The position numbers and the translations under genes were made by a program. The notes beneath the pieces are model-generated. The model was given only the letters and a program-made list of their open reading frames with translations. It was not told the DNA's origin and did no database searches. 7,327 nt of DNA, from the NCBI GenBank assembly GCA_009704345.1, contig WLEH01000051.1, positions 1-7,327 of the forward strand, given 5' to 3'. Of the stretch, positions 1-6,105 are shown piece after piece (position 1 is the first letter of the stretch; each line of letters begins with the position of its first letter). The DNA is from Actinomycetota bacterium (GTDB lineage: Bacteria; Actinomycetota; Actinomycetes; S36-B12; UBA5976).

Positions 1-5
1 AAGTG

Positions 6-1196
6 CTAGGCGTCAAGTTTGCTACGAAATAACTTAATCATGATTGAACCAGTTAATGCAGTAATCAAGACATAAGTCATTACTATCGGTAAAAGTTGGT
101 CTGCAAATGGTGCGCTGAGCGCAAGCCCGGCAATTACAATTGAGAACTCGCCGCGAGGAGTCAAAAAAGCGCCGATGCGAAGCCAGCTCATGGGATCAGA
201 CATACCTGCTGCCATGTGTTTGGCCAAAATGAATTTTCCAGCGATACCGAGTCCAGCAAGTAATAGCGCAATTGGAAATACCGTAATTATGTCGGCGGGA
301 TTTGTAATTAACCCAAAGAACAGGAAAAACAATGCTGCGAAAAAATCTCTAAGTGGGGAGAGCCGAGCGCGCGCTACTGCAGCAACATCACCTGAAAGCA
401 ATAGTCCGACTAAGAAAGCAGCAATAGCACCAGAAACTCCAGCTAGTTCTGCTAATCCAGCAAACAGTAAAGCCGCCCCAAAAACGGTAAGTAACAAACC
501 AGTTGCATTTTGTGTGTTTAAGAAATTAGAAAGAAAATGTTCACGCTTGATACTTAAGAGCAGAACCAATCCAATAACTACTAATGCGACAGAAACTGAA
601 ATCACGCCAACTAATACGCCGGCAGCCGAAATGACAGCGCTGGCGATAGGCAGATAAGGCGCAAGCGCCAAATCTTCAAATACCAATACGCCAACAACAC
701 GTCTTGCGGTTTCGGATCTTCGAAAGCCAGACTCACGAATTAACTGTGCAGCAATACCGGAGCTAGAAACATAAGTTATTCCGCCCAACACAATCGCGCC
801 AACAACACCCCAACCGAGCATCAGTGCAACTATTGCTCCAGGTATGGCATTTAGTAACAAGTCATAAACACCAGAGCGCCAATCCAACTTTAATGAGTCA
901 GCGATCTCTCGTGCCGAATACTCTAAACCGAGCAAAAGCAATAACAAAATTGCACCGATCTGTGCCCCTATGAGCAGAAAGTCTTCACTTAAGCCAACTC
1001 CAACAATTCCACCATCACCGAAAGCAAGCCCCATGCCAATAAAGAAAGGCACTACAGAAAGTCGATACTTTGTTGCTACGAATGCCAAAATGCCAAGCAG
1101 CAATAAAATTCCGCCCATCTCAGCCAAAATGAGTGGGTCAAAGCCGACTGGATTAGCTTGTGGAATCACTACCAATCTGGCTTCGATATTTGACAT
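6..1196 (-). CDS. CPA2-family cation/proton antiporter (KefB/KefC-like membrane domain only)
   Basis: This is a polytopic inner-membrane protein of 396 residues that probably exchanges a monovalent cation (Na+ or K+) for protons. Hydrophobic helices run almost without break from about residue 28 to the end. Family landmarks are the LLLGLEY block (residues 87-93, compare LxFxIGLE in Kef proteins), a YVSSSGIAAQLI stretch (142-153), the FED motif at 173-175 whose Asp175 lies where Kef-type exchangers have FQD, and SGAIAAFLVGLLLSG in the later half. The protein ends right after the membrane domain (KLFRSKLDA), so the C-terminal TrkA-N/RCK nucleotide-binding domain of KefB/KefC is absent. The ATG at 1196 has no clear Shine-Dalgarno sequence, so the exact start is less sure; an in-frame GTG (codon 10) and ATG (codon 27) follow. 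It sits 25 bases after typA on the same strand and is probably cotranscribed. The cation cannot be decided from sequence. Confidence 0.88.
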   Translation of the reverse strand: MSNIEARLVVIPQANPVGFDPLILAEMGGILLLLGILAFVATKYRLSVVPFFIGMGLAFGDGGIVGVGLSEDFLLIGAQIGAILLLLLLGLEYSAREIADSLKLDWRSGVYDLLLNAIPGAIVALMLGWGVVGAIVLGGITYVSSSGIAAQLIRESGFRRSETARRVVGVLVFEDLALAPYLPIASAVISAAGVLVGVISVSVALVVIGLVLLLSIKREHFLSNFLNTQNATGLLLTVFGAALLFAGLAELAGVSGAIAAFLVGLLLSGDVAAVARARLSPLRDFFAALFFLFFGLITNPADIITVFPIALLLAGLGIAGKFILAKHMAAGMSDPMSWLRIGAFLTPRGEFSIVIAGLALSAPFADQLLPIVMTYVLITALTGSIMIKLFRSKLDA

Positions 1197-1221
1197 ATCG
1201 GTAGTTTACGACAAAGCAGAG

Positions 1222-3105
1222 TTAGGAGTTCGCTCGCTTAGCTTTGTTAGTAGCACGAGCACGATCATTCTGGTCCAGCAAGACTTTGCGGATTCGCACC
1301 ATGGCCGGTGTAACTTCAACGCACTCATCCTCGCGGCAGAACTCCAGTGCTTGCTCCATGTTCAATCGCTTTGGTGGGATTAGTCGCTCTGCGTCATCGG
1401 AGCCAGAGGCGCGCATATTGGTTAACTTCTTTTCCCGAACTGCGTTTACATCCATGTCATCAGCACGCGCATTCTCACCAACAATCATGCCTTCATAAAC
1501 TTCCATGCCTGGCTCCACGAATATGGTGCCACGTTCTTGAAGTGAAAAAATTGCATAGGAGGTAACAGCGCCGCGACGATCAGAGACTAATGAACCAGTT
1601 GGCCGGAATTTGATCTCGCCATGCCAAGGCTCATAACCATCAAATACGTGGTGCAATAGGCCAGTACCGCGAGTTTCAGTTAGAAATTCAGTTCTAAATC
1701 CAATCAAACCTCGGGATGGCACTCGATAATCCATGCGCATCCAACCTGAGCCATGGTTAACCATTTGTTCCATTCGACCTTTGCGAAGCGCCATCAATTG
1801 CGTAATAACACCTAAATACTCTTCCGGTGCATCAATAGTTAAGCGCTCCATCGGTTCATTAAGTTTGCCATCAACCATTTTGGTAACAACTTGAGGTTTG
1901 CCAACAGTTAATTCAAATCCTTCGCGGCGCATCATCTCAACAAGGACAGCAAGTTGCAGTTCGCCTCGTCCTTGAACTTCCCAAGTGTCAGATCGTTCAG
2001 TATTTAATACCCGCAATGACACGTTTCCAATCAATTCTGAATCAAGTCGATTCTTTACCAAACGTGCTGTCAATTTTGTGCCAGATTGACCAGCCAGCGG
2101 AGATGAATTAACACCAATTGTCATCGAGATACTTGGTTCATCAACTGTGATCAATGGAAGTGCAACTGGATTTTCGGCATCTGCCAAAGTCTCTCCAAGC
2201 GTGATGTCTTCGATGCCAGCAACTGCGATGATGTCGCCAGGTCCAGCACTTTCTGCAGGTACGCGCTCTAGTGCGTCATTCATTAACAATTCAGCAATTC
2301 GAACTCGGCTTACTGTTCCGTCTGCTTTAATCCAAGCAACACTCTGGCCACGCTTAATCTCACCTTCGCGAACCCGGCAAATCGCAAGTCTGCCTAAATA
2401 TGGCGACGAGTCCAAGTTAGTTACGTGTGCTTGCAGTGGCGCACCTTCATGATATTTAGGTGCTGGAATTGTGTTAAAAATAGTTTCAAACAACACATCG
2501 AGATTTTCTTGGTCTGGCATTCCACCATCAGCAGGGCGATTAATTGTGGCTTTACCAGCTTTTGCTGATGCGTAAATGATTGGAAACTCAATTTGTTCTT
2601 CTGATGCGTCAAGATCCAAGAAAAGTTCGTAAGCCTCGTCGACTACTTCTTTAATTCGGGCATCAGGCCTATCTACTTTATTAATTACCAAAATTACTGG
2701 AAGTTCTTTTTGTAAAGCTTTTCGCAGCACGAATCTGGTTTGAGGTAGTGGACCCTCCGAAGCATCTACTAAAAGCAATACCCCATCCACCATTTCGAGT
2801 CCACGTTCAACTTCACCTCCAAAGTCAGCGTGTCCTGGGGTATCAATAATGTTGACAATGCGATCACCGCGCTTAACGGCAGTGTTCTTAGCCAAAATGG
2901 TAATTCCCTTTTCCCGCTCTAGATCATTGGAATCCATGATTCGATCCTGGCCTTCAGCCTGATCTTTGTGGGCAGCAAAAGCGCCAGACTGCCAAAGCAT
3001 GGCATCAACTAATGTGGTTTTGCCATGGTCAACATGCGCGATAATCGCGATGTTTCTAAGTTCATCTCGAGATTTAACTGGCAAGTGTGCTAGGTGTTTA
3101 CTCAT
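1222..3105 (-). CDS. typA: Translational GTPase TypA/BipA
   Basis: This is a ribosome-associated GTPase of the EF-G/LepA class, known in other bacteria for roles in 50S subunit assembly and growth under cold or stress. The 627-residue length is usual for the family. The GTPase signatures are all present: G1 HVDHGKTT (24-31), switch I with DLEREKGITI (61-70), G3 DTPGH (88-92), G4 NKVD (142-145) and G5 SAK (180-182). A beta-barrel domain II follows (about 220-300), then an EF-G domain III-like part (about 315-400), a domain V-like part starting near MERLTIDAPEEYLG, and the BipA-specific C-terminal domain with VPSRGLIGFRTEFLT and RGTIFVEPGMEVYEG. EF-G domain IV is absent, as expected for BipA. 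The ATG at 3105 gives a typical short N-terminus before LRNIAIIAHVDHGK. Upstream, a hairpin separates a Shine-Dalgarno sequence from the ATG. The gene lies between a small membrane protein and an antiporter on the same strand. Confidence 0.97.
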   Translation of the reverse strand: MSKHLAHLPVKSRDELRNIAIIAHVDHGKTTLVDAMLWQSGAFAAHKDQAEGQDRIMDSNDLEREKGITILAKNTAVKRGDRIVNIIDTPGHADFGGEVERGLEMVDGVLLLVDASEGPLPQTRFVLRKALQKELPVILVINKVDRPDARIKEVVDEAYELFLDLDASEEQIEFPIIYASAKAGKATINRPADGGMPDQENLDVLFETIFNTIPAPKYHEGAPLQAHVTNLDSSPYLGRLAICRVREGEIKRGQSVAWIKADGTVSRVRIAELLMNDALERVPAESAGPGDIIAVAGIEDITLGETLADAENPVALPLITVDEPSISMTIGVNSSPLAGQSGTKLTARLVKNRLDSELIGNVSLRVLNTERSDTWEVQGRGELQLAVLVEMMRREGFELTVGKPQVVTKMVDGKLNEPMERLTIDAPEEYLGVITQLMALRKGRMEQMVNHGSGWMRMDYRVPSRGLIGFRTEFLTETRGTGLLHHVFDGYEPWHGEIKFRPTGSLVSDRRGAVTSYAIFSLQERGTIFVEPGMEVYEGMIVGENARADDMDVNAVREKKLTNMRASGSDDAERLIPPKRLNMEQALEFCREDECVEVTPAMVRIRKVLLDQNDRARATNKAKRANS

Positions 3106-3135
3106 AATTTAGGCAGCATCGCTGCCAGCCCTTCT
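3106..3135 (-). promoter_or_regulatory. typA translation-initiation region with hairpin between Shine-Dalgarno and ATG
   Basis: Read on the minus strand, AGAAGGG (3135-3129) is followed by CT, a perfect inverted repeat GGCAGC-GAT-GCTGCC (3126-3112), then TAAATT and the typA ATG. Linearly, the purine-rich site is 23 bases from the ATG, too far for normal initiation. If the six-base-pair stem folds, the effective spacing becomes 8 bases, which is ideal. No other Shine-Dalgarno candidate lies nearer the ATG. The repeat is seen directly; its role in bridging the ribosome-binding site is inference. A leaderless or SD-independent start is the alternative. Confidence 0.45.
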
Positions 3136-3161
3136 AACGTGGTTGGATTTAGGGAGCGAGC

Positions 3162-3548
3162 CTAGCGGGAGCGCTTTGAGCGCAGCAGCAAGGTGCCGTA
3201 AATTAGACCAAAACCAAACCCAACCGCAGCATAAACACTGGCGAATAGATTTAGCTCAACTGGAATCAGCAGTGTCAGCACACCCAGCGTAGTTGCTGCG
3301 ATTAACATCACAACCGCAGCTTTAGTGACGCCTGAATCAGATGCAGTTGATGCAACTACAAACATATTGCCGGTTAGTGCAACTAAGGTGACCCCGATCA
3401 TGCGCATCGCCCAGCTCAGCTCATCAGATTGCGGCAGTGCTAGTAAGTCAATGAATACGTCAGGTAGAAAAAGTAATAAAACAGCACTTAAGCCAAAAAC
3501 TGTAGCACCAGTTTTTAACGTAGCCCTAATCGCAGAAATAGAATTCAC
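3162..3548 (-). CDS. Small hypothetical four-helix membrane protein
   Basis: I do not recognise this gene. With the GTG at 3548 it encodes 128 residues; an in-frame TTG at 3566 or 3590 would lengthen it to 134 or 142. Four hydrophobic segments are visible: GATVFGLSAVLLLFLP, then MRMIGVTLVALTGNMFVVAS, VVMLIAATTLGVLTLLI and YAAVGFGFGLIYGTLLL. It ends in a basic tail (RSKRSR), suggesting that the C-terminus faces the cytoplasm. There are no cysteines, histidine clusters or other obvious metal or catalytic motifs. GTG at 3548 is preferred because GAGAGAG lies about nine bases upstream, while TTG at 3590 has no Shine-Dalgarno sequence and overlaps that of the divergent phosphatase gene. The layout (helix, a short LP..-type loop, then R-x-x-G-rich helix) resembles many uncharacterised small membrane families. 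It precedes typA by 56 bases on the same strand and may share its transcript. Confidence 0.7.
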   Translation of the reverse strand: MNSISAIRATLKTGATVFGLSAVLLLFLPDVFIDLLALPQSDELSWAMRMIGVTLVALTGNMFVVASTASDSGVTKAAVVMLIAATTLGVLTLLIPVELNLFASVYAAVGFGFGLIYGTLLLRSKRSR

Positions 3549-3601
3549 AGCGCCCCACTCTCTCAAAGCTAGGCTAACCTTATCCGGCAAGGAGCAGATT
3601 A
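3549..3601. promoter_or_regulatory. Divergent intergenic control region
   Basis: This short gap lies between the start of the small membrane protein (minus) and the phosphatase (plus), so promoters for both directions are expected in or beside it. A TAACCT at 3575-3580 fits the loose TAnnnT -10 pattern for the plus strand, and TAAGGT or TAATCT are similarly weak candidates on the minus strand. No convincing -35 box is seen for any of them. Promoter presence is inferred from the divergent layout, not proven by motifs. Confidence 0.35.
3589..3594 (+). promoter_or_regulatory. Ribosome binding site of the phosphatase gene
   Basis: AAGGAG lies seven bases before the ATG at 3602. It is the strongest Shine-Dalgarno sequence in the window. 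It fixes the phosphatase start at 3602 rather than at the internal ATG codons 17 and 18, and it argues against the TTG at 3590 as start of the divergent gene. Confidence 0.85.
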
Positions 3602-4132
3602 ATGAACGAATACATCGCAGCGCTAACTCAAAAAAGTGAGTTAAGAGTGATGATGGTCTGCCTGGGAAATATCTGCCGTTCCCCGATGGCTGCGGCTGTG
3701 CTCGAAAATCGAACTAGAAAGTCAAGCAATCCTAAGTTTGTCGTAACCAGCTCCGGAACTGGAGCTTGGCATGTTGGTGAAGGACCAAATCCAAAATCAA
3801 AACTAACATGGGAAAAAGCAGGTTATGACTATGAACATACGGCGCAGCAATTTAAAAAGAATATGTTTATCGATCAAGATTTATTGCTAGTAATGGACAA
3901 GTCCAACTTTGATAACGTGTCTAGATTAAGTGTTGACAAGTCGGACATGCAAAAAGTTTTTTACTTACGCCAATTTGATCCGAGCCTAAAACAGTTAAAT
4001 CCTGCAACTGACTACTCAAAATTAGAAGTGCCAGATCCTTATTATGAACCGATCTCGGCTTATCAAGAGGTATTGGTTATGGTCGAGAACGCAGTAACTG
4101 GGCTAATTGAGCTATTGAGCCAAAGGAAGTAA
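3602..4132 (+). CDS. ptpA: Low-molecular-weight protein tyrosine phosphatase (PtpA-like)
   Basis: This is a cytoplasmic phosphatase that hydrolyses phosphotyrosine (and sometimes phosphoarginine in related proteins) through a cysteinyl-phosphate intermediate. The P-loop CLGNICRSP starts at residue 20, giving the CX5R signature with nucleophile Cys20 and Arg26. The general acid is Asp145 in DPYY (145-148). The SSGTGAWHVG block (50-59) matches the GTGxWHVG block of mycobacterial PtpA, and the conserved LLVMD (95-99) is also there. All catalytic elements are intact. The length of 176 residues is slightly above the usual 150-165 because of about 14 residues before the first strand. The start is set by AAGGAG seven bases upstream. 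The stop is one base from the next start codon, so the gene is almost certainly cotranscribed and translationally coupled with the CopD-CtaG gene. Its substrate is unknown; no tyrosine kinase gene is in the window. Confidence 0.95.
   Translation: MNEYIAALTQKSELRVMMVCLGNICRSPMAAAVLENRTRKSSNPKFVVTSSGTGAWHVGEGPNPKSKLTWEKAGYDYEHTAQQFKKNMFIDQDLLLVMDKSNFDNVSRLSVDKSDMQKVFYLRQFDPSLKQLNPATDYSKLEVPDPYYEPISAYQEVLVMVENAVTGLIELLSQRK
3624..3643. repeat. Inverted repeat in the 5' coding region of the phosphatase
   Basis: TAACTCA and TGAGTTA form a perfect seven-base inverted repeat around AAAAAG. It covers phosphatase codons 8-14, just downstream of the divergent control region. It could be an operator, a weak mRNA hairpin, or chance; the sequence alone does not decide. 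Confidence 0.35.
4123..4129 (+). promoter_or_regulatory. Ribosome binding site of the CopD-CtaG gene, inside the phosphatase end
   Basis: AAGGAAG lies in the last codons of the phosphatase gene, four bases before the TTG at 4134 (AGGA is six bases away). The phosphatase TAA (4130-4132) falls between this site and the TTG, leaving one base between stop and start. This supports the rare TTG as the true start and implies translational coupling. Confidence 0.7.
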
Positions 4133-4133
4133 A

Positions 4134-6077
4134 TTGATCATTCCAATTTGGCTGATCGGCGTAGCAGTTTTGGTTCTTGCTTTAAATGTTGGTGGTAGCT
4201 GGTGGCAAGCATCACCTACTGGAATCCCAGATGCTGGACCAATAATTTTTACACTATCGCCAATCGCAGAGTATTTAACGGCTTTAGCTGGAATTTTAGT
4301 TTTAGCGAATTTGCTAGTGATTGTGCTTTTCTTACCAACAGAATCTAAAAATTTATTGTCGCCAGTTGCGCTTAAGTTCAAGCGTCGAGCCACTCTCGTT
4401 TCCTTGATTTGGTCAGCGTTAGCGATTATTGCGGCTCAATCGTTGTTAATAAAAATATTAGGTGTATCAGCAAATAGATTTTTCTCGCTAGAGATTTTTT
4501 TAACTTATGGTTGGGATTTAACCGTGGTGCGCGCGTTAATACTTACCGCAGTTGCAGCGTTAATGATATCCATTGCGTTGCAATTGACCAAACGAATTAA
4601 TGGTGTTGGTGCAGCAGCTGCGCTGGCTTTGATTGCAGCTACTTTTTCAGCATTAACCGCTCATGCGGCCGGGATCAGCGGACATGCCCTAGCAACTACT
4701 TCTGGCTTCTTTCACGTGTTGGGCATGAGTCTTTGGCTAGCGGGTTTGATTGCGTTATATCGGCATTTGAATTCACCAAAGGTAATTTTCCGAAAATTGG
4801 CAGTGCTGCGGTTTGGAAAATTAGCAGCAATTGCATTTGTGACGGTGGTGTTATCTGGAGTTGCAAATTCGCTCACCCGTATTGATCAAGTCTCACAGAT
4901 CTGGAGCTCTGAATACGGCCGGTTAATTGTGGCTAAATCTGTTTTAACTATCATTGCTGTGCTTCTTGCACAAATAGTTAGAAATCGTTTGATTTCAGAA
5001 TCAACGATTGCGATCAAAATTCTCGGCTTAGAAATTACCTTGTTGATTTTTGTTTTGGCTATTGCCTCTGCTGCGGCAAATTCCGCATTTCCTAAAGCTT
5101 CGGATTCAGCTGACACATTAATTGAGCAGTTGACCGGTTACCCAGAGCCACCACCACTTAACTGGCTGGCGGCTTTCACTACTTTTACGCCAGATGCACT
5201 TACTTTGGTTGTCGGTACAGTGGCAGCAACGATGTATGTAATTGGTGTTAGACGATTAATCCAACGTGGCGACAATTGGTCACAACTGCGCACCTTTACG
5301 TGGCTGATTGGAGTTGCAGCTGGTGTGTTTATTACCAATACCGAGATCAGTCGCTATGCCATGGTTTCGATGAGTGCACACATGACCCAACACATGACAC
5401 TTGGCATGTTTGTCCCAATTTTATTGGTATTAGGTGCACCAATCACACTTGCGCTAAGAGCGCTAGCGCCAGCTAAATATGACTTAGTTGGCCCGCGAGA
5501 GTGGATAACAATTGTGTTGCAAAGTAATTACAGCAAGTTAATTACTCATCCACTAATCGCACTGACAATATATAGCGGTTCAATTTATGCTGTCTATTTT
5601 TCATCGCTGATGACTTCGATGATGTCCAGCCACTTAGGCCATGTAATCATGCACATTCATTTTTTATTATCTGGCTATCTTTTTTTCTGGTTAATTATTG
5701 GTACCGATTTTCAACCAAGAGATATTGGATATCCATTTAAGTTGCTATTGGTTTTCATGTCGATAGTAATTCACGCGGTATTTGGTTTAATTTTGATGCA
5801 GAGCAATTCCCTGGTGGGTGGAGGCTGGTTTGGCAAAGTGGCACCAATCTGGCTAAGTGATCCGATAGCGGATCAGCAGCTAGCTGGCTCAATTGCGTGG
5901 AGCTTTGGCGAACTTCCAATGCTGTTGGTGTTTATCGCACTTGGAGTGCAGTGGGCAAAATCTGATCGCCAGCAGGCAGCGCGATTAGATCGTCAAGCAG
6001 ATAAATACGGAGATCAAGAGCGAGAGGCCTATAACCAGATGTTGCGTCAGTTAAACAATAAAGGCGATAAGGAGTAA
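4134..6077 (+). CDS. Fused CopD copper-transport / CtaG cytochrome c oxidase assembly membrane protein
   Basis: This 647-residue polytopic membrane protein joins two copper-related domains, an arrangement common in actinobacteria. The N-terminal half (to about 315) is CopD-like: after several helices come His177 (HAAG), His184 (GHA), His194 and Trp201 in FHVLGMSLWLAGL, the conserved cluster of CopD. The C-terminal half (about 345-610) is caa3-type CtaG: SAHMTQHM with His416 and His420, and GHVIMHIHF with His503, His507 and His509, preceded by His500. These histidines are likely copper ligands. The last 35 residues are a charged cytoplasmic tail ending in YNQMLRQL, typical of this family. The probable role is copper uptake or delivery to the CuA/CuB sites of cytochrome oxidase; that is inferred from the families. 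It starts at TTG with a good Shine-Dalgarno sequence, one base after the phosphatase. The last codons and the stop lie inside the terminator hairpin. Confidence 0.93.
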   Translation: MIIPIWLIGVAVLVLALNVGGSWWQASPTGIPDAGPIIFTLSPIAEYLTALAGILVLANLLVIVLFLPTESKNLLSPVALKFKRRATLVSLIWSALAIIAAQSLLIKILGVSANRFFSLEIFLTYGWDLTVVRALILTAVAALMISIALQLTKRINGVGAAAALALIAATFSALTAHAAGISGHALATTSGFFHVLGMSLWLAGLIALYRHLNSPKVIFRKLAVLRFGKLAAIAFVTVVLSGVANSLTRIDQVSQIWSSEYGRLIVAKSVLTIIAVLLAQIVRNRLISESTIAIKILGLEITLLIFVLAIASAAANSAFPKASDSADTLIEQLTGYPEPPPLNWLAAFTTFTPDALTLVVGTVAATMYVIGVRRLIQRGDNWSQLRTFTWLIGVAAGVFITNTEISRYAMVSMSAHMTQHMTLGMFVPILLVLGAPITLALRALAPAKYDLVGPREWITIVLQSNYSKLITHPLIALTIYSGSIYAVYFSSLMTSMMSSHLGHVIMHIHFLLSGYLFFWLIIGTDFQPRDIGYPFKLLLVFMSIVIHAVFGLILMQSNSLVGGGWFGKVAPIWLSDPIADQQLAGSIAWSFGELPMLLVFIALGVQWAKSDRQQAARLDRQADKYGDQEREAYNQMLRQLNNKGDKE

Positions 6078-6100
6078 TCCCTATCGCCTTTATTGAACTG
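6048..6100. terminator. Bidirectional terminator hairpin between convergent genes
   Basis: A perfect 14-base-pair stem is formed by CAATAAAGGCGATA (6056-6069) and TATCGCCTTTATTG (6082-6095). It is extended outward by CAGTT (6048-6052) with AACTG (6096-6100) across a three-base AAA bulge, and inward by GGA/TCC closing a GTAA tetraloop after one A-C mismatch. It is nearly symmetrical and lies between the ends of the CopD-CtaG gene (plus) and hppA (minus, stop at 6106), so it can end both transcripts. There is no long T-run, only the T-rich side of the stem and a following TTTAATT, so intrinsic efficiency is uncertain. The left arm and loop include the CopD-CtaG stop codon. Confidence 0.85.
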
Positions 6101-6105
6101 TTTAA

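Noticed and set aside
175..657. Open frame of 160 codons on the plus strand inside the antiporter gene
   Set aside because: It is antisense to a clear membrane antiporter; its Ala/Asn/Thr/Lys-rich translation is the expected mirror of hydrophobic codons.
970..1383. Open frame on the plus strand across the antiporter start and typA end
   Set aside because: It is antisense to two well-supported genes, with a low-complexity Ser/Pro/Thr-rich translation and no family resemblance.
3171..3183. Short GC-rich hairpin GCGCT-TTG-AGCGC as a terminator after the small membrane protein
   Set aside because: It has only five pairs, lies inside the final codons and has no T-run after it; it is more likely chance from codon use, so transcription into typA probably continues.
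3578..3592. CCTT...AAGG pairing that could hide the phosphatase Shine-Dalgarno site
   Set aside because: A four-base stem is too short to be meaningful.
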